A stretch of DNA of 64,000 nt, from NCBI GenBank assembly GCA_964017185.1, contig OZ024873.1, positions 49,276,760-49,340,759 on the forward strand, read 5' to 3'. Positions within the stretch are counted from its first letter, which is position 1. Every line of letters begins with the position of its first letter. This DNA comes from Rugalucina vietnamica (lineage: Eukaryota; Mollusca; Bivalvia; Lucinida; Lucinidae). The notes beneath the pieces are model-generated. The model did not search any database and was not told the origin of the DNA. It saw only the letters and a program-made list of their open reading frames with translations. Shown here piece after piece: positions 53,617-63,950 of the stretch. Position numbers and translations under genes: made by a program.

Positions 53617-54715
53617 ATTACTAACTAATTCTTGAAATTGCAGCAAAATGTCTGGCTTTCGCTGCCGGTTTTGTAAAGGGTCACTGATGAAGGTTCATTA
53701 CCCGAAATTGTACAATATGGCCCATCTTCTCGCTTTAAATGTTTTACTGCTTCCAAAGGATCTAACAATTATTTTTATTCATTATTAAAACAGGTAGGCA
53801 CATCTCCGTCTGTAAAAACTGGCTTGAAAAGGGTCCTCCTACTAACATTGTACCCACATATGTATCTTTATCTGTTGATACAATAATTGAAAATATGGTT
53901 TGATGCCTTGTGTCCATGAAAAAATGTTGAAGAAATGTCGGTCGTTTATATCTACCCGCCACATCATTTATGGTAAAGCCATCTGAACACTGGTCAGTCT
54001 CTGTCTAGTGACGAATGCGGTGGTGTGCATCTGTACAAGTTCTCAAACCCGATATATTGCGTCCACCCCCACCCCGGGCGGCCACCATCCAAGGGCCGCT
54101 GAAAAGATGTGGGCTAAAACATTTGTTATGATCTTGCCGTTATTTTATTTCTTAACACAGCATGAGCAATTAACCGATAGCGGATCTCGTGTATATACAT
54201 GAACATGTTTGTATACAATGTCTTCATCTATTAGTTTACACTTTGTCCTTGAGAATATCCCTCAAAATGATTATCCGAACTCCAATGTCAAACTCCAATA
54301 TCAATATCGGATTAAGTTGGAAATGTCTACTAAGACTATTGTGAACAATCAATAATTTAAAATGGTGAAATAAGTATTATAATATACAAATTTCATTTTC
54401 GTCTTAATAGAAGGTTTAATAATTTGGTGAAAGACTTTATTTTGATTAACAAATAATTATTTTTTCTAAATTAAGCATGGTGGGCGAAATATGTGACCTA
54501 GATATGACTTTTTTAAAAGTGGCAATGTTGAAATTATTATTTGAATTTGATTTTGTTACATAATTTGCGCAAGAAATTATGTCAGTTCAAGGGCAGCTAA
54601 CTCTGTCGACATATGACGTTAGACTTACGTTTGAATCCGGCGTCATTTCGACGTCATATCAATACGTCCACTGACGTCAGGACTGGACGTCAGGTGGACG
54701 TTGATTATTGGTTTT

Positions 54716-55125
54716 ATTATATACCTACCAAAAATAACCATTGATACTACCCATTTTCCGAGACAAAAATACGGAATCTTGTATCACCACACTGTCCTGA
54801 TACGATTCCGTATCACCATCCTCCATTTTTTACCCAAAAATATAAAATCCAGCACCTAAAGCCGGCATCTAAATCTGAATGACAACCAGAGTAATTTCTA
54901 TTTTAATTTATAAAACAACAACTGTTTCAGAAGTTAAAGAGGTTCGCTTGTCATCAAAGCAACATAATTAACAAAAAATTAACGACTTTTCTAGCTTTGA
55001 CGTAAGAACTGGCACAATGTTACGTCATCAAAGATTTGACGCAACGTCGTATGGTACGTCGTCATAACGTCGCAAATACGATATGAATTCTTGTGGCTGA
55101 TTACTTTTGTAGGTATATAATAAAC
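54716..55125. repeat. Possible small TIR element in the foldback loop
   Basis: TTATTATATACCTACCAAAA and TTTTGTAGGTATATAATAAA are inverted. GACGTCAGGTGGACG precedes it, and internally it has no other structure. Confidence 0.5.
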
Positions 55126-55128
55126 GCG

Positions 55129-55287
55129 TTATTACTTCAGTAACTTGATCTGATGGGTCGGATCACGTCTCGTAGCTGCGCCAGGAAAGACCGGATCGCG
55201 CTCGTCTTCGACTCGCGTGATCTGGCCTTTCCTGGCGCAGCTACTCGACGTGATCCGACCCATCAGATCAAGTTACTGAAGTAATAA
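55129..55287. repeat. Near-perfect 159-bp hairpin
   Basis: TTATTACTTCAGTAACTTGA through 'tgggtcggatcacgtctcgtagctgcgccaggaaag' is mirrored with one or two gaps, leaving a loop of about 30 bp. The arms are GC-richer than their surroundings. Confidence 0.92.
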
Positions 55288-55298
55288 TGAGTATGTAT

Positions 55299-55359
55299 GA
55301 CGTCGTGACCAAAATACAACCAATATCCAACGTCAAGTTGACGTCAGATGCCTGCTGGG
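55299..55359. repeat. Single end of a related GACGTC element
   Basis: 'tgacgtcgtgaccaaaatacaaccaatatccaacgtc' then GTTGACGTCAGATGCCTGCTGGG. A closely similar end is at 57040-57108, so these are tips of a sister family of the 5.7-kb foldback. Confidence 0.65.
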
Positions 55360-56282
55360 GACATGTTTTTCGTATATGTCGTCAGAGTTAGCTGCCATTA
55401 AACTGACATAATTTCTTACACATATTATGTAATAATATCAAATTCAAATAATAATTTCAACCTTGCCACTTAAAAGTCATATCTGAGTCTCGTATGGGAA
55501 ATCCCATATTTTGCCCTCATGCTTAATTAATGTAGAAAAAAAATGATTATTTATTAATCAAAATAAAGTCTTTCACTAAATTATCAAACTTTCAATTAAG
55601 ATGAAAATAAAATTTGTATATTTTAATATTTATTTCACCATTTTAAATAATTATTTGTTCAGAATACAATCAATTTCTGTGCACCACGACGATTCATATT
55701 GCGTCAATCCAAAATATTTTGAACCGTGTTTTCCGAAAATGATACACTTTTAAAAAGGAAAGGTCATTAGTACAGAGCTGTGTCATGCGAAAAGACGTTG
55801 ATTTTCCAATAATCGTTTTTGACTGGACAGTTTATCTCATTCAGTCACAATGTTCTATAATAAATCTACCCTATAACTGATCTGTATCTAATTGATTGCA
55901 TCTAAGTTTATGATAATGATGTAAATCAAGAAAAAACATTGATAAATTCATTGATATAATTTCCTTTTCTCTGGACATGACCATTTACTGCACTTGTGTT
56001 CGGATGTTAAGAACAAACTTCAATCAGAAAGAATTTGTTTGATGTGTATTTTTGACTTCCGCATTAGTACAATTTGATCTGGTGACCTAAAATATTTCAT
56101 TGACAGGTCTAGTTTTCTCATGTTTGCGTCACCGCTTTCGTCGTGCCTTTGTGAAATCGATTGTAATCTTATTTCTGACACTAATGTCTTATTGGTTTTA
56201 GCACCATAAAGCAATAAAATTTTGCTTAAATAAGATGTATCAACATCAGGCTGAATTAATATCTTGAACATTGTGTATGTCC

Positions 56283-56510
56283 CGAAAAACCCTCCTTCCG
56301 ATTGAGCCTTCGGGTGCTCCCGGAACAACAAACCCACAAAAAAACAACCTCATATAGTACTGGTCTCGCCCAGGAAAAAAAAAAAAAAAAAAAAAAAAGG
56401 AGTGAAACCTAAAACCTCCTTCCGGTTGAGCCTTCGGTTGCTCCCGGAACAACAAACCCACAAAAAAACAACCTCCTATAGTACTGGTCTCGCCCAGGAA
56501 AAAAAAAAAC
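56283..56510 (+). mobile_element. SINE body, two partial copies, in the right foldback arm
   Basis: Two direct copies of the SINE body ('cctccttccgRttgagccttcgg' to 'ggtctcgcccaggaaaaaa'), the first followed by AAAGGAGTGAAA, the counterpart of the target duplication at 51.4 kb. The tRNA head is lost. It lies at the mirror position of the SINE in the left arm. Confidence 0.85.
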
Positions 56511-56793
56511 TATCAAAAGTGCATCACTGTTCTGAATCCACTGTTATTCAAAAATGCGAAAAAATATACACCTTAAACTATTTATATGACATTAATTCAA
56601 ACGGCGTTTTTAGGACGTCAGATTGACGTCAGCTTTCAGACGTTAAACCGACGTTGGCTTTAGCACGTCAGATTGACGTCTAGTTTTGACAACAAACAAA
56701 CTTTCAAAATCAACGTTACTCCAACGTTATTATGACGTTGGAGTCTGACGTCAAACTGACGTCCAACGGACGTCAAATGTCTGCTGGGAGTAA

Positions 56794-56939
56794 CATAGAA
56801 AAAAGAAAAAAGAAAGAAAGAAAGCAAAAGAAACACACGAAACGAATGATCTGATTTTTACCCAAAGTGAAGTTTCATTAATTTGCACACCACACATGGT
56901 CAGAAGTATGAAAAACACAAGGTCTAAATCACGTCTTGA
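56794..56939. other. Nothing recognised
   Basis: A-rich flank with a short (GAAA)n run. Confidence 0.4.
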
Positions 56940-57108
56940 TTACGACGTCTAACTGACGAACTAGTTTGACGTCAAAACAACGTCCAATCCAGACGTCCAA
57001 AAGACGTCAGGAAACGACGTCTGATAGACGTTGGAAATTGGTTATATGACGTCGCGACCAAAATATAACCAATATCTGACGTCGAACAGACGTCAGGTGC
57101 CTGCTGGG
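56940..57108. repeat. End fragment of a GACGTC element
   Basis: About eight GACGT(C/T) units, 'atgacgtcgcgaccaaaatataaccaat', and the tip CAGACGTCAGGTGCCTGCTGGG. No left end was found. Confidence 0.7.
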
Positions 57109-57430
57109 AATTGGTTGTTTGGTGAACCGATATTCAAGTGCATTTGCTTTATAAGAAACAAAAGCACGAGGAAGCTTTCCAAGGGGCCGAATATACCAAA
57201 GAATTAACGATTCTTCTCCTTTCTAAATGTTTTTGTTTAATATAATAAGACAATATGAAGTTGCTTCTAAATGTTTTTAGGACAAGACAATAAAACGCAA
57301 TTCGTTATAATTTGAAACGAAAACCAAAATAGTTTGGCAAAGCACTTTTTCCTCAGACATGTTTATTAAAGAGTTTATGTGCACAAAAGTCTTTGCACCA
57401 ATTCTGGTTTGCTTCAGTGAGTTTCATCCT
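57109..57430. other. Nothing recognised
   Basis: AT-rich with no shared repeat. Confidence 0.35.
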
Positions 57431-57431
57431 G

Positions 57432-57975
57432 CATACATGTCCATGCAACGATTACCCCCTTATTCCCCAATTTTATATAGAATCTAATGAAACTAGGGTT
57501 TACAGGGGTACACCTATTTTTCTTATTCATTACGGAAACATCTCCGTTTGCACAAAGTATTCTATAATTCAGCTAATTTTGATTGTATTTTTGCATTAAT
57601 TACACTTGTTGCCCATAAAATCATGTATTCCGAGTATCTGTTATGATCACATTATCGATGCGATGATAACGAATACCCTCAGAATATGATTTTATGTATT
57701 AATATTAAAAATCGATACTTTAATACCTACCCCTGATTTCCCCCATTTTTACTAATCTGGGGTAGCTTTCATACAGAGATGTTTCCATGATGTTTGATCC
57801 AAAACATAGATTGTGGGTACTCGTTAGAACCGCCTTGGCAAATCGGTTCTGATGAGTACCCACAATCCATGTTTTGAGCAAAAATAAGAAAAATATAAAG
57901 GAAATGTCGTACTGAAAAAATTCGATTTTTACAACTTGAGAAAAATATGTATATTACATTTGAGAGAGTTTATTA
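57432..57975. repeat. B element fragments
   Basis: 57432-57545 keeps the left arm ('acatgtccatgcaac', 'ggtttacaggggtacacctattttt', 'cattacggaaacatctccg'). 57770-57960 keeps a hairpin with an altered turn (ACCGCCTTGGCAAATCGGTT). The order suggests two overlapping broken copies. Confidence 0.7.
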
Positions 57976-58628
57976 TTAAACGTGTGCAAACGTATTTTTG
58001 CACTAATTCTGGTTTGCTTCAGGGAATTCATCGTTATCTTGTCTTACAACACCAACAACTCCTAGTTGTGATCATGACCTAGTAAAGAAAGTGGAACATC
58101 AAAACTATGTCAAGTCAATATTCGGATGGTTGTTTAAAATCTCATAAGTAGTCTTATATATAAGTATATTTATCAATTTAAAATTCGGGGTACTTGATTA
58201 ATTTGTTATTTGTCGAAGACATCTCAGATCATTTTTGACCTGCATCCGGGTTTTTCCCATATGGAAGATGAAAAAGGCAACAAACCGCATCTCTTTAAAA
58301 AGTACTTGGAGATGATGTTTTTTACTATACAAGCCATCACTGGTCCTTATTGTTATTCATTTTAATCGCTTTTTGTGTGACGAAAGCTTTTGCAAAGAAA
58401 AATTAAAATCTAAAATCTGTGGATTTTGAAATTTTATGATCCATGCAAGCCATCGTAGATAAGATGCGTTCGGATTTTCTCCATTAAATATAGGCGTGTT
58501 CGGATCAAATGCTCTGCTCAACAGAACGAGTCGTTTCGGTCCAGCGACTCTTAAGGACTCTCGCCGTAAGGACATTTGAAAAGCATTTCCTCTCAGTCAT
58601 GTTTGGAGTTGGATCTGCAAGAGTCATA
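57976..58628. other. Nothing recognised
   Basis: 'caaacgtatttttgcactaattctggtttgcttcag' (57988-58022) repeats 'caaaagtctttgcaccaattctggtttgcttcag' (57383-57417), a direct repeat bracketing the B fragments. Otherwise unremarkable. Confidence 0.45.
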
Positions 58629-58629
58629 C

Positions 58630-58630
<1 letters not shown>

Positions 58631-58706
<76 letters not shown>
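58631..58706. repeat. (CTGT)n(CT)n microsatellite
   Basis: Six CTGT units are followed by about 25 CT units. Confidence 0.95.
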
Positions 58707-58709
<3 letters not shown>

Positions 58710-59403
58710 GTACCCTATTGCAGAACAGATATTAATCTTCGACAATTATCTTTTTTAAAGATGTTTCTTGTCTAGTTTACATTCACAAGACGCATTTAAC
58801 CCATTTATGACGGATGTCGGACTTGCCAATCATTATCAATCGAGGGAGTCCACTGTCATTTTAGATGCATCAGGTGTAGTTTTGATTTTTATTTTTTTCT
58901 GTTTTTGATGAAATTTCTGTCGGCAAACAAAATAGGCCCAGATGGGACGCCGTGTTCTTCACATATGTCCCAAAAAAGGACCCCATGCGTATACGAAATG
59001 AAGTGCTTGATCTACATTCTTATTACCTTATTGCGGATCACGCGCGCACAATGTCTGCACCGTCTCATTATTCAGACTCTGCTTGGTGGATGACATTAAA
59101 TTATAAAAACAGTCTTTGTGTTTTCTATTTAAGGCACCCCTGATGAATTCGGTATCAATTTCAATTCCTTTGATCACAATTACCTTGGTGTAATTTATGT
59201 TAATGGTGGTCTGAACAACATTGTGCGTTAAGATTATTTATAGAAAAGAACATAAGAACGCATGAAACATTAAAGCTAATTTTAGGAAAAATGCATATTT
59301 AAGAATGAATTTTCTAATTTAAATTAAACTTAGTTCCAAAAGTTCCTTGAAAGAAATAAATTATGAACAGTTCCTTTAATGCCTGCTTACAGACGACCCT
59401 TAC
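58707..59403. other. Nothing recognised
   Basis: No shared repeats. Two overlapping 60-codon ORFs at 58905-59143 look like chance. Confidence 0.35.
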
Positions 59404-59626
59404 GCACTAGTCATTTGTAACCACGGTCGCCATCCCCGTGGGAGGGCGGGGTTAGCCGTGAAAATGAGCGGGACTTTCACCAGCAGTGCAGGGGAAATAC
59501 CCGAGGTACGCTTTTTTTTAGGCAAAAAGGGCCGTGGAATAAAAAGATAGCTGGCTGCGGGGGAAAACAGCAGAGGTTTTACCAACGAGCAGTCTCCAGG
59601 TTCCACTAAGGAGTACTGAAACACCA
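59404..59626. repeat. Decayed relative of the GC-tipped MITE at 14027
   Basis: 'gcactagtcatttgtaaccacggtcgccatccccgtggg' follows the tip and GC palindrome of that MITE. The interior 'gcgggactttcaccagcagtgcaggggaaatacccg' is comparable, and the right tip is missing. Confidence 0.5.
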
Positions 59627-59819
59627 GGTGATGTATACCCCTTAAACCTCACTTTTATGTAGTAAAACTGGGGTATGCAGGGGTATACCTATTTTTCTTA
59701 TTTTTGATCCAAACATAGATTGTGTGTACTCGTTAGAACCCCCTAGCCGAGGCGATTCTAACATGTACCCACAATCAATGTTTTGAGCAAAAATATTTTA
59801 ATATCGATTTTTTTTTTCA

Positions 59820-59877
<58 letters not shown>

Positions 59878-60060
59878 GTATATTTGTATATTGCATGGGC
59901 AATCATTTTGTGATGTTGATTAAAATTGATTGTGAGTAAAGGCGAGAACCCACAATTTATGTTTTGGATGAAAAAAAAAATAGGTATACCCCTGTACACT
60001 CCAGTTTTTTTACTGCATACAAGTGGTGTGGAGGGGTATACAATACACAAGCATTGCTGT
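59627..60060. repeat. B element with a 56-A insertion, plus a partial second copy
   Basis: The first copy runs from 'caggtgatgtatacccc' to 'gcatgggcaatcattttgtgatg' (59915), interrupted by an A-run at 59820-59875. The second, 59925-60060, keeps only the right part ('acccacaatttatgttttgg' to 'ggggtatacaatacac'). Confidence 0.8.
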
Positions 60061-60742
60061 GATCAATGTGGATAAGATAAACTATACATTTGTACATTTA
60101 CAGAACAACCAGAACAACCTGTAAAACATTGATGCTGGGATGGACATGAGTTCATTGTGTAAGCTAAACAAAATCTACATGTAAATGTTTCAGGCGATTC
60201 GATTGTTACTGGTCTTGTTACATGTATAATGCTTATAGAACTGTTTAAATGCACTTTTATGTCTAGTTAACGTTCATTAAGGTTCATTCGAATCATACTA
60301 TCATGCAACTGTTTTAGAAATTGCGAAATACCTGATATCTGAACAATTTAATCTTAATCTTCTGTATCAAAGTCGAGAAAGAGGGTAAGCGTAAGAATAT
60401 TCATCTATGCACTGCATGTCATACAATAATGTATAGTAGTTTGCAGTTGTCCTCTATAACTAAACTGGATGTTATTCATGATTTGATAGTATGGACTGTT
60501 TTCTTGTTGGGAGCAAACCAACTTCTGTACAGTGTATTCTGCTAAAAATGGCTTGATTAACAAGATTTTGCATTCTGGTTGGAGTGTCTGACGTGGAATG
60601 CCAACATTTAGAAAACTGAAAATTTTCTAGACAAATTTGCGGCTGTGGACATTCAGTACCCAGAACATGGTCTAGCACGCTTGTTCACACCTAGTTGTTT
60701 ACACTCAGTTTACGAGTCATCTGTTTAATGGTCTACCTCATT
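60061..60742. other. Nothing recognised
   Basis: No shared repeat except the 32-bp direct repeat at 60706-60737 that flanks the next B copy. Confidence 0.4.
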
Positions 60743-61008
60743 CATTACGAAAACTTGCCCATGCAATATACAGAGATTTTTTTAGCTTTAAAAACTGAAA
60801 ATATTCAGCTGAAAAATTTTGATATTTTTCTTATTTTTGCTCAAAACATAGATTGTGGGTACACGTTAGAACCGCCTCGCCGAGGCTGTTCTAACGAGTA
60901 CCCACAATCTATGTTTTGGAGCAAAAATAAGAAAAATAGGTATATCCCTGCAAACCCCAGTTTTGCTATATAAAAGTTGGGTTTAAGGGGGTATTTATTG
61001 CACGGACG
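60743..61008. repeat. B hairpin element flanked by 32-bp direct repeats
   Basis: CATTACGAAAACTTGCCCATG to 'ggtatttattgcacggacg', hairpin turn GCCTCGCCGAGGC. CAGTTTACGAGTCATCT(G/T)TTTAATGGTC occurs on both sides (60706-60737 and 61009-61040). Confidence 0.88.
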
Positions 61009-61040
61009 CAGTTTACGAGTCATCTTTTTAATGGTCTACC

Positions 61041-61425
61041 ACGTTGATTTCGCCCACCCTTTGCGAAACTACTGTTAAAAACCACAGATACACATTTCTT
61101 TTATCTGTGGCTATAATACATTCAATTGCCATTAAATACGAACCCTGGTCTAGCACGCCTGTTGACACATTGTTATTCTCTTTGTTTCAACATTTATAAC
61201 GATTCAAGAGGGGTTATTGAGTAAGTACAATTTGTTTGATTGTCTGCATACAGGAATGCTATGTCAAAAGGGTGCTAAAAGGCATATCATAAAACAATAG
61301 ATTGAAATATGACTACTGACGTGATAAAATTGCAATCAATAAAGTAGCACTCACTTGGACTAAGCCACTCAACAGGCCACTATGCTTATTATTTCTGACA
61401 TTGGGCACGATTACTGTTTGTTTGT
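61041..61425. other. Nothing recognised
   Basis: 'ctggtctagcacgcctgttgacaca' (61146) resembles 'atggtctagcacgcttgttcacacc' (60667), another sign of local duplication. Confidence 0.4.
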
Positions 61426-61429
61426 TTTA

Positions 61430-61960
61430 GTTGAATTGATGCATTACGTCCCAGTCAACAGCAATGGTCATGTCGGGACGTTGCCTCCATTTTATCGGAC
61501 GTTTACCCAACATTAGGGTGCCATGACACTCAAAGTGTGCTTCATAACTAAGCCAAAAAGCTTTATATGTATAGATGGTTTGACTTAATCACTTTACCTG
61601 GGCAGGCTCAGACATAAGCGGTTAACCCCGTGGCCGAGCGGTTAAGAGCGCTGTTTCTTAATAACTCGATCATCTCACCGCTGTGGCTGGTGTGAGTTCG
61701 AGCCCCGCATTGGCCACATGTGCGACAAGCCATGGTCTGCTTGCGGGTGTACCAGGTGGTTTTTCTCGGGGTTCTCCCGTTTTCGCCCCACCTACTGATT
61801 GGCCCGTCTCATATGAGCTGAAATAATCTTGAAAGGGACGTAAAACTGAATAAAAAGAATGAGCGGTTAAACAGTAATCAGATGGTCAGTCAGTAGATTA
61901 GAAGCTTTGCCTGGAGGCACAAGCAGCCCATCTATTTCTCCTAGGCCCCAATGGACGGGG
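61430..61960 (-). repeat. C-type repeat, longest copy, inverted
   Basis: The tail is at 61430-61500 ('cattacgtcccagtcaacagcaatggtcatgtcggg'). The body contains 'agatggtttgacttaatcac' and 'tcagatggtcagtcagtagattagaagctttg', to 'cacaagcagcccatctatttctcc'. A SINE is inserted at 61626. Confidence 0.8.
61626..61861 (+). mobile_element. tRNA-derived SINE nested in a C repeat
   Basis: Head with A box TGGCCGAGCGGTTAAG and B box GAGTTCGAGCC (Leu/Ser tRNA type), body 'tgcttgcgggtgtaccaggtgg', 'ctcggggttctcccgttttcgccccacc', and an A-rich end 'gaataaaaagaat'. AGCGGTTAA flanks it at 61617-61625 and 61862-61870. The C copy at 5.33 kb lacks the insert. Confidence 0.92.
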
Positions 61961-62455
61961 GCCCGCACGATTACTCGATCGGAAGCATGTGTGTACAGTT
62001 CTGTCCGTAAGGTAGGTGCCTTGGACCTTACACACATCATGGACTCCAGGCTCGTCACCGTTTGTCCTCGTCAACAGTTTTTCTTGGAAAATTGTCATTG
62101 GACCTCGGCTTAAAGACTCATCCGAAGGCCAGGAGAAGCTAGGAATCGAACCCACTACCCCTAATACAAGCTTATTCGAATAATAGCAGTACTCACTTAT
62201 TACTGGCAAATTTCTACTAGAAGGATGTTTGTTTTATTTGTACATGTAGACACATAACAGTTCCGATTCGCTTCTAAAGCTGGTTAGCGTCGACATACAA
62301 TATGATAAAAAAAACGCAGATTTCCGTCGTTACTTTTTGTTTTCCCGAATCTGAAACCCCTTTGTATAATGCATGTACTGCATGGGCAAGCACGTATGAA
62401 CATTTATGCTAAATATAAATCCAAATGACCAAATCTGAAAAACAATTGCGTGGCG
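61961..62455. other. Nothing firm
   Basis: 'agctaggaatcgaacccactacccctaatacaag' (about 62131) looks like an inverted B box of another tRNA-like repeat, but no A box was found. Confidence 0.35.
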
Positions 62456-62460
62456 TTTAA

Positions 62461-62687
62461 GGCCTAGATTCCACGGACAATTTTTCTTTGACAAAGTAGG
62501 TTTGTCGCAGAAAAATATGCTCGTGTAAACTCAATACTGTGGCGAAGTTTCATTGTCAAATATATGTGATAAAGGTGAGCGAGATAGGTAATAATCTTTG
62601 CTGAGTGTCAACGCAAACTCATTGCCAACGTTTCTTTGACCAATAATCTTCGCCAAAGAAACATTGTCCGTGGAAACTAGGCCTTAG
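62461..62687. mobile_element. MITE with AGGCCTAG ends and TA target
   Basis: AGGCCTAGATTCCACGGACA and GTCCGTGGAAACTAGGCCT are inverted, with TA on each side. Inside, TTTCTTTGACAAAG and CTTCGCCAAAGAAAC extend the pairing. No ORF. Confidence 0.85.
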
Positions 62688-63098
62688 GGCCTTCTGGTGG
62701 TCAATCATGTTAGTTGACAATATTTACTATATGTATGGTAAGTTGTTTTCAAGAGATCAAACAATAGATCCGCGCATAAAAGAAGCCCTTTTGTCTGAAT
62801 GTGGCATGACAAATATATGGTATATTAAGTGAGTTTGATTGTTTTGTTTATTTCGAACGTAAAGCAACAAAAGAACAATCGACATAGATTCTACTTATAG
62901 CAACTCAGTTTGTTCACCTTATAAAATTGCTTGCGCTTACCGGAAAATCAACAATAGATTACCAAGCACGGCTACAGTTTATGTACTTAGCTAAACAATT
63001 TCAATTTCTATTTCAAGTTCTAAAACGCATTTATTTTTTATGATGTAAGTAAACTTTGTATTAAAATGTCTGACAAAATTGATCCAAGTAATTTTGTG

Positions 63099-63100
<2 letters not shown>
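62688..63100. other. Nothing recognised
   Basis: AT-rich; no shared repeats. Confidence 0.35.

Positions 63101-63142
<42 letters not shown>
63101..63142. repeat. Poly(A) tract
   Basis: About 42 A, with no retroelement body recognised upstream. Confidence 0.95.
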
Positions 63143-63144
<2 letters not shown>

Positions 63145-63270
63145 ACAAAAGATATAATTTTGAATATCGGCTATTGTTTCAAAGCTTTGTTCAATGCGAT
63201 TAAGCTACGCCATCAGATCAATGTAGTCATAAACATGAAGGACAAACTTAAATCGGTCAGACTTATAATA

Positions 63271-63757
63271 TAAACTGGTCAAAAATAGTTAAGCCCCAGC
63301 TGAATTTTTCCATATACTTACTGTTAAAATCTCCAATTTTGTTTGTCATATCTTTTGTCTGAATAAACGATTTTACGTGCAATTTTCAGCAAATAAGCTT
63401 CAATTATTCTTGTAAAGATGGATTGATTTTCATTCATATCCATAAGTTTTCCATACATGTATAGCGTGACACACGTTTCAGTACACGCCACAAAAAGCTC
63501 CCAATTATTCCCATAGTAAAATTGGCAAACATCTGGACACTGTCTGATAAAGAAGCACATAGCGAAAGACAGTCTGTATTTCAACTTCAAACGTTGTGTA
63601 ACCATGCTTTAGATGTTGCTGCCTAACTTGTATTTGGTAATATTATGCGTTTTCAATCGCTTTTGAAATTTTTGAATAAACAATTAAACTTAATCAGTTT
63701 AATATTATGCCTATGGAGCAAAATGTACATGGGGCTTAACTTTTATTGACCAGTTTA
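63271..63757. mobile_element. Tc1/mariner-like remnant
   Basis: TAAACTGGTCAAAAATAGTT followed by AAGCCCC at the left is mirrored at the right by GGGGCTTAAC and TTGACCAGTTTA, with TA on each side. The tip (ACTGGTCAAAA...TTAAGCCCC) is typical of mollusc Tc1/mariner elements. At under 500 bp it cannot encode a transposase; the minus-strand 93-codon ORF inside shows no DDE motif. Confidence 0.75.
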
Positions 63758-63799
63758 TAATACTATACGAGCTACCATATCGATTTGAAGTCGATGTAG

Positions 63800-63950
63800 G
63801 GTAGTGCTCAGGAAAAGTGGTTTAGTCTATACATACAAACCTTAACTGATCACTTGGGTGGCGATACATTTGCAGCACATTTTTATGTCTTGGGTAGAAG
63901 TCTCACATTACCATATCTGTTGATTGGGACGTTAAGCGGCAATCAGTTTG
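63800..63950 (+). repeat. C-type repeat with tail
   Basis: 'gctcaggaaaagtggtttagtc' to TTGATTGGGACGTTAAGCGG, missing part of the middle. Confidence 0.7.

Larger units (their letters stand above)
51762..54329 (+). mobile_element. G element, copy 3
   Basis: TAGACATTTCCAACTTAGTC at the left and AAGTTGGAAATGTCTA at the right. It lacks both hAT-like inserts found in copy 1, so it supplies the empty sites at about 52140 and 54180. It carries a truncated K repeat and the A-related MITE. The middle region 52240-52500 has no counterpart in the other copies. Confidence 0.85.
51087..56788. mobile_element. 5.7-kb foldback element with GACGTC-rich ends
   Basis: CCCAGCAGACATTTGACGTC at the left is exactly mirrored at the right, and AGTAA flanks both (51082-51086, 56789-56793). 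Subterminal zones are dense in TGACGTCA-like units. Inner arm pairs: 51635-51750 with 56165-56280, and 54345-54610 with 55370-55650. The left arm is broken by a G element (51762-54329). Both arms carry the same SINE. No transposase was recognised. Superfamily unknown; the 5-bp duplication limits the choices. Confidence 0.85.

Noticed and set aside
61630-61715. Free-standing tRNA(Leu/Ser) gene
   Set aside because: The tRNA-like part continues into a SINE body, is flanked by a target duplication and does not fold as a complete cloverleaf.
16015-63950. C-type tails as evidence for a full LINE
   Set aside because: Only 3' tails and noncoding bodies are present; no polymerase domain is attached to any copy.
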